Assembly: GCF_042681025.1 (NCBI RefSeq)
Contig: NZ_JBHUER010000001.1
Span: 434,001 to 498,000, forward strand
From: Methylopila henanensis
Lineage (GTDB): Bacteria; Pseudomonadota; Alphaproteobacteria; Rhizobiales; Methylopilaceae
Reading direction: 5' to 3'
DNA length: 64,000 bases
The notes beneath the pieces were generated by a model. The model worked only from the letters and a program-made list of their open reading frames with translations. It did no database searches and had not been told where the DNA came from. A program made the translations under genes and the position numbers. Positions 1-8,219 of this stretch are shown here, one piece after another (within the stretch, counting starts at the first letter, position 1; each line of letters opens with the position of its first letter).

Positions 1-708
1 GACGTCCAGCAGGGCGAGTACATCTCGATCATCGGCCATTCCGGCTGCGGCAAGTCCACCCTGCTCAACATCGTCGCCGGCCTCACAGGCGTGACGAAGG
101 GCGTGGTGTTCCTCGAAGGCAAGGTCGTGGACGAGCCCGGCCCGGACCGAGCCGTGGTGTTCCAGAACCACAGCCTGCTGCCCTGGCTCACGGCGTATGA
201 GAACGTCGCGCTCGCGGTCGACAAGGTGTTCGCCCGGACGAAGACCAAGGCCGAGCGCCACGAGTGGACCATGCGCCAGATCGAGCTGGTGAACATGGCC
301 CACGCCAAGGACCGGCGCCCGTCGGAGATCTCCGGCGGCATGAAGCAGCGCATCGGCATCGCCCGCGCGCTCGCCATGCAGCCGAAGGTGCTGCTGCTCG
401 ACGAGCCCTTCGGCGCGCTCGACGCGCTCACCCGCACCCATCTGCAGGACCAGGTCATGCAGATCCAGGCGGAGCTGAAGAACACGGTCCTGATGATCAC
501 CCACGACGTGGACGAGGCCGTGCTGCTCTCGGACCGCATCGTGATGATGACCAACGGCCCCTCGGCCCACATCGGCGAAGTGCTCTCGGTGCCGCTCGAG
601 CGCCCGCGCAAGCGGCTCGAACTGGTCTCCGACCGGACCTACATCGCGGCCCGCGCCGCGGTGCTGAAGTTCCTCTACGAGCGCCACCGCTTCGTCGAAG
701 CGGCCTGA
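1..708 (+). CDS. nrtD: Nitrate/nitrite ABC transporter ATP-binding subunit (5' truncated)
   Basis: The frame is open from base 1, so the start codon lies outside the window; 235 residues remain. The Walker A motif GHSGCGKST begins at visible residue 13. It is followed by a Q-loop (VVFQNHSLLPW), the signature ISGGMKQR, Walker B LLLDEP and a switch histidine in MITHDVDEA. Together these make a complete ABC nucleotide-binding domain. The NHSLLPW and GMKQR wording is typical of the nitrate/taurine/sulfonate importer ATPases (NrtD/SsuB/TauB). The substrate is inferred from context: the next four genes reduce nitrate and nitrite. It would sit on the cytoplasmic face and power nitrate uptake, with the permease and binding protein expected upstream, off-window. 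The stop at 706-708 lies 11 bases before the next start, which suggests one operon. Confidence 0.85.
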   Translation, partial: DVQQGEYISIIGHSGCGKSTLLNIVAGLTGVTKGVVFLEGKVVDEPGPDRAVVFQNHSLLPWLTAYENVALAVDKVFARTKTKAERHEWTMRQIELVNMAHAKDRRPSEISGGMKQRIGIARALAMQPKVLLLDEPFGALDALTRTHLQDQVMQIQAELKNTVLMITHDVDEAVLLSDRIVMMTNGPSAHIGEVLSVPLERPRKRLELVSDRTYIAARAAVLKFLYERHRFVEAA

Positions 709-719
709 GGAGCGTCGCC

Positions 720-1931
720 ATGGAACGCGAGCGTCTCGTCGTCGTCGGCAACGGCATGGCCGGGCTTCGGCTCCTCGAGGAACTGAAGGCCGCCTGCCCC
801 GGCCGTTACGCCGTCACGGTGATCGGCGCGGAGCCGGAGCCGGCCTACAACCGGGTCCTGCTCTCCTCGCTGCTCGCCGGCGAGGCGAGCGACGAGGACC
901 TCGCGTTCCGGGACCGCGCCTGGTACGCCGCGAACGGCTATCGCCTGCTGACCGGCGCGCCGGTCCAGTCGATCGACGCAGCCGCGCGCAAGGCGACGCT
1001 GAAGGACGGCCGAGTGTTCGCCTACGACCGGCTCGTGCTCGCCACCGGGTCCGAGGCGGTCCGCCTGCCGCTGCCCGGCGCGCACCTCTCGCAGGTGCTG
1101 GTGTTCCGCGACCGCTGCGACGCCATGCGACTCAAGGCGCTCGGCGGACACGGGAAACGGGCGGTGGTGATCGGCGGCGGGCTGCTCGGGCTTGAGGCCG
1201 CCTACGGCCTCGTCCAGATCGGCTGCGCCGTCACCGTCGTCCACCTGATGGACAAGCTGATGGAGCGCCAGCTCGACGCCAAGGGCGCCGCCACGCTGCG
1301 CCGCGCGCTGGAGGCCAAGGGCGTCGCCTTCGCGCTCGGCGCTGAGAGCAAGGGCGTCGTGGGCGTCGAGAAGGTCGAGGGGCTGGAGCTGGGATCGGGC
1401 GAAATCCTTCCCGCCGACATGATCGTCATGGCCTGCGGCGTCCGGCCGAACGTTACGCTGGGGCGCGCCGCCGGTCTCGCGGCGAACCGCGGCCTGCTGG
1501 TTGACGACGCCATGCGCACCTCCGACGAACGCATCTACGCGCTCGGCGAATGCGCCGAGCATCGCGGCGTCGTCTACGGCCTCGTCGCGCCCGCCTACGA
1601 GCAGGCGAAGACGCTGGCGCGCAGGCTCGCCGGCGACGAGGCGGCCTACGACGGCAGCCTGCTCTCCACCAACCTGAAGGTCTCCGGCGTCTCGGTGTTC
1701 TCGGCCGGCGCGATCGAGGCGGAGGACGGCGACGAGACCCTCACGCTCTCCGATCCCGGCCACGGCTGCTACCGCAAGCTGATCGTCCGCGACGACCGCC
1801 TGAAAGGCGCGATCCTCGTGGGCGAGGCCTCGGACGCCCTCTGGTACCTCGACCTGATCGCGAGCGGCGCGGCGCTCGGCCCCTTGCGCGACGACCTCGC
1901 CTTCGGGCGCGGCTTCGCGATGGCGGCCTGA
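720..1931 (+). CDS. FAD/NAD(P)-dependent oxidoreductase of the nitrite reductase (NirB N-terminal) type
   Basis: A 403-residue pyridine nucleotide-disulfide oxidoreductase family protein. The FAD-binding GNGMAG motif is near residue 10, and a second Rossmann motif (VVIGGGLLGLEAA) for NAD(P) is near residue 145. A GECAEH segment late in the protein resembles the FAD-closing motif. It looks like the N-terminal half of NirB, the NADH-nitrite reductase large subunit, without the siroheme half, which is encoded by the next gene. Its likely job is to pass electrons from NAD(P)H to the nitrite or nitrate reductases of this operon; that role is inferred. The ATG at 720 was chosen because GGAG precedes it and the upstream gene ends 11 bases earlier. 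The stop lies 9 bases before the next gene. Confidence 0.8.
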   Translation: MERERLVVVGNGMAGLRLLEELKAACPGRYAVTVIGAEPEPAYNRVLLSSLLAGEASDEDLAFRDRAWYAANGYRLLTGAPVQSIDAAARKATLKDGRVFAYDRLVLATGSEAVRLPLPGAHLSQVLVFRDRCDAMRLKALGGHGKRAVVIGGGLLGLEAAYGLVQIGCAVTVVHLMDKLMERQLDAKGAATLRRALEAKGVAFALGAESKGVVGVEKVEGLELGSGEILPADMIVMACGVRPNVTLGRAAGLAANRGLLVDDAMRTSDERIYALGECAEHRGVVYGLVAPAYEQAKTLARRLAGDEAAYDGSLLSTNLKVSGVSVFSAGAIEAEDGDETLTLSDPGHGCYRKLIVRDDRLKGAILVGEASDALWYLDLIASGAALGPLRDDLAFGRGFAMAA

Positions 1932-1940
1932 CGGAGACGG

Positions 1941-3734
1941 ATGATGAGCGGCGATTTTTCCCCCGATCAGAAGCGCTATCTCGAAGGCTTCGTCTCCGGC
2001 GTGCAGGCCGTCCGCGGTTCGCGCGGCGCGCCCGGATTCGGCGGGAGCGCGCCGTTCGGCGGCGCCGCGCCAGCAGCCGAGGCCGAGCCGACCGGGCCGG
2101 ACGCCATCCATCTGAAAGCCATGGCGGCGCAGGAGAAGGCCGGCAAGAAGCTCGTGCCGCAGGAGAAGGCGAAGCGCGAGGAGCACCCCTTCGACGCCTA
2201 CGCTCGCTTCAAGGACATGGCGGAGAAGGGCCAGTTCGCCAAGCAGCTCGACGATTTCCGCATCCGCTTCCACGGCCTGTTCTACGTCGGGCCGACGCAG
2301 GACGCGTATATGTGCCGCCTCCGGATCCATAACGGAGTCCTGAAGGCGTGGCAGTTCCGGGCGGTCGCCGATCTCTCCGAGCAATACGCCGGCGGCTTCA
2401 CCCATGTGACGACCCGCGCCAACCTGCAGGCGCGGGAGATCAGCGCGGCGAACGGCATTCCCTTCATCGAGGGCCTGGTCGACGCCGGGCTGACGGCGAA
2501 GGGATCCGGCGCCGACAACATCCGCAACGTCACCGGCACGCCGACCGCGGGCGTCGATCCGCAGGAGCTGCTCGACACGCGGCCCTACGCGAAAGAATGG
2601 CACCACCACATCCTGAACGACCGTTCGCTCTACGGCCTGCCCCGCAAATTCAACGTGGCTTTCGACGGCGCCGGCCGCATCGCCGCGCTCGAGGACACCA
2701 ACGACATCGGCTTCCAGGCTGTCGAGGTGAAGGACGGCTTCGGGGTCGCGCCCGGCGTCTGTTGGCGGCTCGCGCTCGGCGGCATCACCGGCCACAAGGA
2801 CTTCGCCCGCGACACCGGGGTGATCGTGCCGCTCGACAAGGCGATCAAGGTGGCGGATGCGATCGTGCGCGTGTTCATCGCCTCCGGCGACCGCAGCGAC
2901 CGCAACAAGGCGCGCCTGAAATACGTGCTCGACGCCTGGGGTTTCGACAAATTCCTGGCCGAGGTGGAGAAGACGCTCGGCTGGACCCTTACGCGCGTTC
3001 CGCCGGACGCGGTCGCGCCACGGCCGGAGAGCGACCGACTCGCCCACATCGGCGTCCATCCGCAGAAGCAGCCCGGCCTCAACTGGGTCGGTGTCGTGCT
3101 GCCCCTGGGCAAGCTGACCTGCGGCCAGATGCGCTCGCTCGCCGATCTCTCCGAGCGCTACGGCGACGGCGACGTGCGCCTCACCGTCTGGCAGAACCTG
3201 CTGATCTCCGGCGTGAAGGACGCCGACGTGGCGGCCTTCGAGCAGACTGTCGCCGACATCGGGCTCGCTACCTCCGCCTCGAACGTGCGCGCCGGCCTCG
3301 TGGCCTGCACCGGCAACCGCGGCTGCAAGTTCGCGGCCTCCGACACCAAGGGCTTCGCCGATCTGATCGCGAACCACGTCGACGGGATCGGTCTCGCGGT
3401 CGACACGCCTGTGAACATACACGTCACAGGCTGCCACAACTCCTGCGCCCAGCACTACATCGGCGACATCGGCCTGATCGGCGCCAAGGTGCCGATCAAC
3501 GACGAGGACACGGTCGAGGGCTTCCACCTCCATGTCGGCGGCGGCTTCGGTTCGGACGCGACGATCGGCCGGGAGCTTCTGCGCGACGTCAAGGGCGAGG
3601 ACTGCCCTGCCGTCGTCGAGAAGATGCTGCGCGGCTACCTCGCCAAGCGCGACGGCGCGGAGACCTTCGCCGCCTTCACGCGCCGACACGAGATCGATGC
3701 GCTCAAATCCCTCTTCGAACTCGAGACAGCGTGA
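1941..3734 (+). CDS. nirA: NirA-family siroheme nitrite reductase
   Basis: A 597-residue ferredoxin-type nitrite/sulfite reductase that reduces nitrite to ammonium in six-electron steps. The siroheme/[4Fe-4S] ligands are visible as C456-x5-C462 (CTGNRGC) and C498-x3-C502 (CHNSC), the classical pattern. Both half-domains of the pseudo-twofold fold can be followed (VTTRANLQAREI near residue 160, VWQNLLISG near residue 415). The N-terminus carries an extra module, with FSPDQ at residues 6-10 followed by a Pro/Ala/Gly-rich linker to about residue 60. A similar FSPEQ motif opens the next protein. ATG codons at 1941 and 1944 are both possible behind GGAGACGG. The gene is 5 bases upstream of its probable electron-donor partner. 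Sulfite reduction cannot be excluded, but the neighbouring nitrate reductase favours nitrite. Confidence 0.88.
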   Translation: MMSGDFSPDQKRYLEGFVSGVQAVRGSRGAPGFGGSAPFGGAAPAAEAEPTGPDAIHLKAMAAQEKAGKKLVPQEKAKREEHPFDAYARFKDMAEKGQFAKQLDDFRIRFHGLFYVGPTQDAYMCRLRIHNGVLKAWQFRAVADLSEQYAGGFTHVTTRANLQAREISAANGIPFIEGLVDAGLTAKGSGADNIRNVTGTPTAGVDPQELLDTRPYAKEWHHHILNDRSLYGLPRKFNVAFDGAGRIAALEDTNDIGFQAVEVKDGFGVAPGVCWRLALGGITGHKDFARDTGVIVPLDKAIKVADAIVRVFIASGDRSDRNKARLKYVLDAWGFDKFLAEVEKTLGWTLTRVPPDAVAPRPESDRLAHIGVHPQKQPGLNWVGVVLPLGKLTCGQMRSLADLSERYGDGDVRLTVWQNLLISGVKDADVAAFEQTVADIGLATSASNVRAGLVACTGNRGCKFAASDTKGFADLIANHVDGIGLAVDTPVNIHVTGCHNSCAQHYIGDIGLIGAKVPINDEDTVEGFHLHVGGGFGSDATIGRELLRDVKGEDCPAVVEKMLRGYLAKRDGAETFAAFTRRHEIDALKSLFELETA

Positions 3735-3739
3735 ACCCC

Positions 3740-5377
3740 ATGACCGCGCAAGCGACCATCCTTCCGCCGCTCGTCCCGGAAAACGCGCCCTTCAGCCCCG
3801 AGCAGCGCGCCTGGCTGAACGGCTTCTTCGCCGGCCTGCTGTCCATGGACGGCGGCGTGCAGGCGCTGTCGCGCGACGCCGCGACCGCCCTGCTGGGCAA
3901 TCCCCTCCCCGGCGAAAGCCAATCCGCGCCGGCCGAGGAGGATGACGGCGCTCCGTGGCACGACGCATCCATCCCGATCGACGAGCGCATGGAGATGGCG
4001 GCCGGCAAGCCGGTGAAGCGGCGCATGTACGCCGCGATGGCCCAGCAGGACTGCGGCCAGTGCGGCTATCTCTGCGAGAGCTACTCCGCCGCGATCGCGG
4101 CGGGCGAGGAGAAGAAGCTCAACCTCTGCGTGCCGGGCGGCAAGGAAACGACCCGCATGCTGAAGAAGCTGTTCGAGGAGCTCGACGGCGGCGGCGCGGC
4201 GCCCGCGAAGCCCGTAGCGACGGCGCCCGCCGCTCCCGCCCCGGCCGAGCCCGGCCGCTCGCGCGAGACGCCGGTCGAGGCGGCGTTCCTGTCGAAGCGC
4301 GCGGTCAGCGGCGAAGGCTCCGACAAGGAGACCAACCATGTGGAGATCGACCTTTCCGCCTGCGGCCTGACCTACGAGCCCGGCGACTCGTTCGGCCTGT
4401 TCGCGACCAACGCCCCGGAGCTGTGCGAGGCCGTCGCCGCGCGCCTGGGCGTCGCGCCGGACGCCGACGTCACGCATGACGGCCACACGCTGCCGCTTTC
4501 GACCTGGCTTTCGGAGCGCGTCTCGCTCGGCGCGGCGCCCGACGCGCTGTTCGAACTGCTGGGCGTCTACGCCGAAAACGCCGACGACAAGCAGAAGCTC
4601 GCCAAGCTCGCCGAGGGCGAGGACCCCGACGGCGACCTCGCGACGCTCGATGTGCTGGCCGCGCTGGAGAAGTTTCCGGCTACGACTCCTCCGGCCGCCG
4701 AGTTCCTCGGCGCGCTCGATCCGCTGCAGCCGCGGCTCTACTCGATCTCCTCGGCGCTCTCGGCCGACCCTAGCAAGGTGAGCCTCACCGTCGCCGCGGT
4801 CCGCTACCGCATCGGCGACCGCACGCGGCTCGGCCTCGCCTCGACCTATCTCGCCGACCGCGTCGCGCCCGGCGACAAGCTCAAGGTCTACGTCCAGAAG
4901 GCGCACGGCTTCGCGTTGCCGAAGGCCGGCGACACGCCCATCATCATGGTGGGGCCCGGCACGGGCGTCGCGCCGTTCCGCTCGTTCCTGCGCGAACGCA
5001 ACGCGACCCGCGCCACGGGCGGCGCCTGGCTGTTCTACGGCCACCAGCACGAGGCGAGCGACTACTACTATCGCGAGGAGCTTGAGGAGCTACAGGCGGC
5101 GGGCGCGCTGACGAAGCTCTCGCTCGCATGGTCGCGCGACGGCGCGCAGAAGGTCTACGTGCAGGACCGCATGCGCGAAGCCGGCGCGGAACTCTGGAGC
5201 TGGCTGGAGAAGGGCGCGCATTTCTACGTCTGCGGCGACGCCAAGCGCATGGCGGCGGACGTGGAGAAGGCGCTCGTCGACGTCGTGGCGACCCATGGGG
5301 GCAAGAGCGCGGACGACGCCAAGTCCTTCGTCGCCGGCCTCAAGAAGGCGGGCCGCTATCAGGCGGACGTCTACTGA
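3740..5377 (+). CDS. CysJ-like NADPH:FAD reductase with an N-terminal FeS domain and no flavodoxin domain
   Basis: A 545-residue protein annotated in relatives as sulfite reductase subunit alpha. The C-terminal half is a ferredoxin-NADP reductase module: an FAD site (YEPGDSFGLF, then PRLYSISSAL) and an NADPH site (GPGTGVAPFRSFLRER, then WLFYGHQ). The FMN-binding flavodoxin domain of true CysJ is missing. In its place is a cysteine cluster C105-x2-C108-x3-C112-x17-C130 followed by PGG, resembling the FeS domain of RnfB-type proteins. An Ala/Pro linker follows at about residues 150-170. The extreme N-terminus has FSPEQ, as in the preceding NirA. The likely role is electron transfer from NADPH via FAD and a [4Fe-4S] cluster to nitrite reductase, inferred from adjacency and the shared motif. 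The ATG at 3740 lies 5 bases after the nirA stop. Confidence 0.82.
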   Translation: MTAQATILPPLVPENAPFSPEQRAWLNGFFAGLLSMDGGVQALSRDAATALLGNPLPGESQSAPAEEDDGAPWHDASIPIDERMEMAAGKPVKRRMYAAMAQQDCGQCGYLCESYSAAIAAGEEKKLNLCVPGGKETTRMLKKLFEELDGGGAAPAKPVATAPAAPAPAEPGRSRETPVEAAFLSKRAVSGEGSDKETNHVEIDLSACGLTYEPGDSFGLFATNAPELCEAVAARLGVAPDADVTHDGHTLPLSTWLSERVSLGAAPDALFELLGVYAENADDKQKLAKLAEGEDPDGDLATLDVLAALEKFPATTPPAAEFLGALDPLQPRLYSISSALSADPSKVSLTVAAVRYRIGDRTRLGLASTYLADRVAPGDKLKVYVQKAHGFALPKAGDTPIIMVGPGTGVAPFRSFLRERNATRATGGAWLFYGHQHEASDYYYREELEELQAAGALTKLSLAWSRDGAQKVYVQDRMREAGAELWSWLEKGAHFYVCGDAKRMAADVEKALVDVVATHGGKSADDAKSFVAGLKKAGRYQADVY

Positions 5378-5413
5378 TGGGCGCCGGGGGCGGTTCGTGT
5401 CCGGCAAACTCGC

Positions 5414-5503
5414 CGTCATGTCCGGCGAAGCCGGGTGTCCACGGCTTCGGCGTCGAGCGCTTCCCTAAGTCGTGGATGCCCGCGCGAAGGCGCGGGCATG
5501 ACG
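5414..5503. repeat. Inverted pair of REP-like palindromes in the nitrate operon
   Basis: Two related units face each other. Unit A (about 5414-5442) contains the mini-hairpin CCGGC-GAA-GCCGG at 5422-5434, flanked by CGTCATG on the left and TCCACG on the right. Unit B (about 5471-5503) has a perfect 10-bp stem (5476-5485 with 5490-5499) around a GAAG loop, flanked by CGTGG and CATGACG. The reverse complement of B matches A with small changes, so the pair can also fold into one long imperfect hairpin. This is the form of intergenic REP/BIME-type repeats common in alphaproteobacteria. It fills most of the 169-base gap before the nitrate reductase gene and may affect readthrough or mRNA stability. 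Confidence 0.75.
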
Positions 5504-5546
5504 GGATGCTCGGTCGGCCGCTCTCGCGTTCTTCGGGCTTGCGCCC

Positions 5547-8216
5547 ATGAACATGCATCCCGCCGACCTGCCGACCGCGCCGACCGCGACCACCTGCCCC
5601 TATTGCGGGGTGGGCTGCGGCGTCCTCGCGCAGCCCGATCGGCTGGGCGGGGCGACGATCGCGGGCGATCCGGAGCATCCGTCGAACTTCGGCCGGCTGT
5701 GCTCCAAGGGCTCGGCGCTGGGCGAGACGTTGTCGCTGGAGGACCGGCTGCTGCATCCGGAGATCGACGGCGCGCGGACGAGCTGGGAGGCCGCGCTCGA
5801 TCAGGTCGCCGACGGGTTCCGGCGCACGCTCGACGATCACGGGCCGGGCGCGATCGCGATCTACCTGTCGGGCCAGCTCCTCACCGAGGACTATTATGCC
5901 GCGAACAAGCTGTTCAAGGGCTTTCTGGGTTCGGCCAACGTCGACACCAACTCGCGCCTGTGCATGTCGTCGTCCGTCGCAGGCCACAAGCGCGCCTTCG
6001 GGACAGACACCGTCCCCGGCGTCTACCGCGATCTGGAGACCGCCGATCTCCTGGTGTTCGTCGGCTCCAACGCCGCATGGTGCCATCCGGTGCTCTACCA
6101 GCGCATGCTGGCCGCGCGGGCGTCGCGCGGCTCGAAGCTGGTGGTGATCGACCCCCGTGGCACCGCGACAGCCGAGGAGGCTGACCTCCATCTGCCGATC
6201 CGCGCCGGGACCGACGCCGCGCTGTTCTCGGGCCTGCTTGCGACCCTCGCCGACAATGGCCATGTCGACGGCGATTATGTCGCCGCGCACACGCAAGGGT
6301 TCGACGCGGCGCTCGCGCAGGCGCGCGCAATCGCGCCGAACATCGCGACGACCGCAGACATCTGCGGCCTCGACCCTTCCGGCGTCGACGCGTTCTTCGA
6401 CCTGTTCAGACGGACCAGGCGCGTGGTGACGCTCTACAGCCAGGGCGTGAACCAGTCGGCCCAGGGATCCGACAAGGTCGGCGCCATCATCAACTGCCAC
6501 CTCGCCACCGGCCGCATCGGGCGCGAGGGCATGGGCCCGTTCTCGCTCACCGGCCAGCCGAACGCGATGGGAGGACGCGAAGTCGGCGGGCTCGCGAACC
6601 AGCTCGCGGCGCATATGGATTTCGACGTCGAGTCGATCGAGAAGGTGCGCCGGTTCTGGAACGCGCCGCGCATGGCGCGCGCCCCCGGCCTGAAGGCGGT
6701 CGAGATGTTCGACGCGATCGGGCGCGGCGAGATCAAGGCGCTGTGGGTGATGGGCACCAATCCCGCCGCCTCGTTGCCGCGCGCCGACGAGGTCCGGGAC
6801 GCGCTGCGCACGCTCGACTTGTTCGTGGTGTCCGAGAACGTCGCATCCAACGACACGCTGGGCGCCGGCGCCCGCATCCGGCTGCCCGCCGCCGCCTGGG
6901 GCGAGAAGGACGGCACCGTCACCAATTCCGAGCGCCGCATCTCGCGCCAGCGCCCGTTTCTGGCCCCGCCCGGTCAGACCCGGCCAGACTGGTGGGCGAT
7001 CGCGCAGGTGGCGAAGCGCCTCGGTTTCGGCGAGGCGTTCGACTGGCGCACGCCCGGCGAAGTGTTCCGCGAACACGCCGCGCTGTCCGCCTTCGAGAAC
7101 AACGGGACACGCGATTTCGACATCGGCGCGCTCTCGGAGCTCGACACCCGCGACTACGACCGGATGAAGCCGATCCAGTGGCCCGCCCGGCAGGGCTCGG
7201 TCCACAGCGAGACGCGCTTCTTCGCCAAGGGCGGCTATTTCACGCCGAACCGTCGCGCCCGCTTCGTCGCGGTGGCGCCGATCGCCCTCCCCGCCCGCGA
7301 GCGCGCCTTCCCGCTGCGCCTGAACACGGGGCGCATCCGCGACCAGTGGCACACGATGACGCGCACCGGCAAAAGCCAGCGCCTGTCGAGCCACATCGCC
7401 GAGCCCTTCGTCGAGATCCACCCGGACGACGCGGCGAAGGCGAACGTGGTCGACGGCGGCTTCGCGCGGGTGACGTCGGCGCACGGCGCCGCCGTGCTGC
7501 GCGTCCGGGTCGAGGCCGGCCAACGCCGGGGCGCGCTGTTCGCGCCGATCCACTGGACCGCCGAGACCTCTTCGAACGGGCGGGTCGGCGCGCTGGTGCA
7601 CGCCGCGACCGATCCGTTCTCGGGACAGCCCGACGCGAAGGCGACGCCGGCCGCGATCGGACCCGTGGCCTTCGCCCTTCAGGGCTTCGCGCTGGCGCGG
7701 GGGCGCATCGGCGCGTCGTCCTGCGCGTGGTGGGCGAAGGCGACCGTGCCGGGCGGCGCGGGGCTGCTGTTCGCCGACGACGCGCCGCCGGACTTAGCGG
7801 CGCTGCTGCCGGACATCGCCGCCGGCGACGAGATCGTCGATTACATCGACGCCGGACGCGGCGTGCTGCGGATCGCGGCGTTCCGCGACGGCGCGCTCGA
7901 GGCCTGCCTGTTCGTCGGTCCCGGCCGGCACGAAAGCGCCTGGACCTTCCTGCGCGGTAAGCTCGGCGAGCGGCTGAGCGACGGTCAGGTGCGCAGCCTG
8001 CTGCTCGCGGGCCGGGCCGTCGACGGTCCGGCCTCCGGTCCGCTCGTCTGCGCCTGCCACGGCGTGCCGAAGGGCGTCATCACGGGCGCGATCGAGGGCG
8101 GCGCCTGCGACGCCGCGGCGGTCGGGGCCGCCACCAGAGCCGGCACCAACTGCGGGTCGTGCCTGCCGGAGATCCGCCGGATGATCGCATCCGCCCGCGC
8201 GCTGGCGCCGGCCTGA
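5547..8216 (+). CDS. nasA: Assimilatory nitrate reductase catalytic subunit
   Basis: An 889-residue molybdopterin oxidoreductase reducing nitrate to nitrite in the cytoplasm. An N-terminal [4Fe-4S] site is formed by C17-x2-C20-x3-C24-x27-C52. The molybdopterin domains follow, with segments such as YSQGVNQS, VMGTNPAASLP and LNTGRIRDQWHTMTRTGKS (molydopterin dinucleotide-binding region near residue 600). A C-terminal BFD-like [2Fe-2S] domain is marked by C835-x-C837-x31-C869-x2-C872; this extension is known in NasA/NarB-type assimilatory enzymes that take electrons from a flavoprotein. No twin-arginine signal is seen, which fits a cytoplasmic location. The start could be ATG 5547 or ATG 5553. 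It ends 3 bases from the convergent murJ stop. It needs the molybdenum cofactor, and two cofactor genes (moaC, moeA) lie further along the window. Confidence 0.92.
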   Translation: MNMHPADLPTAPTATTCPYCGVGCGVLAQPDRLGGATIAGDPEHPSNFGRLCSKGSALGETLSLEDRLLHPEIDGARTSWEAALDQVADGFRRTLDDHGPGAIAIYLSGQLLTEDYYAANKLFKGFLGSANVDTNSRLCMSSSVAGHKRAFGTDTVPGVYRDLETADLLVFVGSNAAWCHPVLYQRMLAARASRGSKLVVIDPRGTATAEEADLHLPIRAGTDAALFSGLLATLADNGHVDGDYVAAHTQGFDAALAQARAIAPNIATTADICGLDPSGVDAFFDLFRRTRRVVTLYSQGVNQSAQGSDKVGAIINCHLATGRIGREGMGPFSLTGQPNAMGGREVGGLANQLAAHMDFDVESIEKVRRFWNAPRMARAPGLKAVEMFDAIGRGEIKALWVMGTNPAASLPRADEVRDALRTLDLFVVSENVASNDTLGAGARIRLPAAAWGEKDGTVTNSERRISRQRPFLAPPGQTRPDWWAIAQVAKRLGFGEAFDWRTPGEVFREHAALSAFENNGTRDFDIGALSELDTRDYDRMKPIQWPARQGSVHSETRFFAKGGYFTPNRRARFVAVAPIALPARERAFPLRLNTGRIRDQWHTMTRTGKSQRLSSHIAEPFVEIHPDDAAKANVVDGGFARVTSAHGAAVLRVRVEAGQRRGALFAPIHWTAETSSNGRVGALVHAATDPFSGQPDAKATPAAIGPVAFALQGFALARGRIGASSCAWWAKATVPGGAGLLFADDAPPDLAALLPDIAAGDEIVDYIDAGRGVLRIAAFRDGALEACLFVGPGRHESAWTFLRGKLGERLSDGQVRSLLLAGRAVDGPASGPLVCACHGVPKGVITGAIEGGACDAAAVGAATRAGTNCGSCLPEIRRMIASARALAPA

Positions 8217-8219
8217 CCC

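Noticed and set aside
675..3689. A 1004-codon open frame on the minus strand opposite the nitrate operon
   Set aside because: It is antisense to three genes with clear domains, and its translation is Arg/Ala/Gly/His/Asp-rich low-complexity sequence typical of G+C-rich shadow frames.
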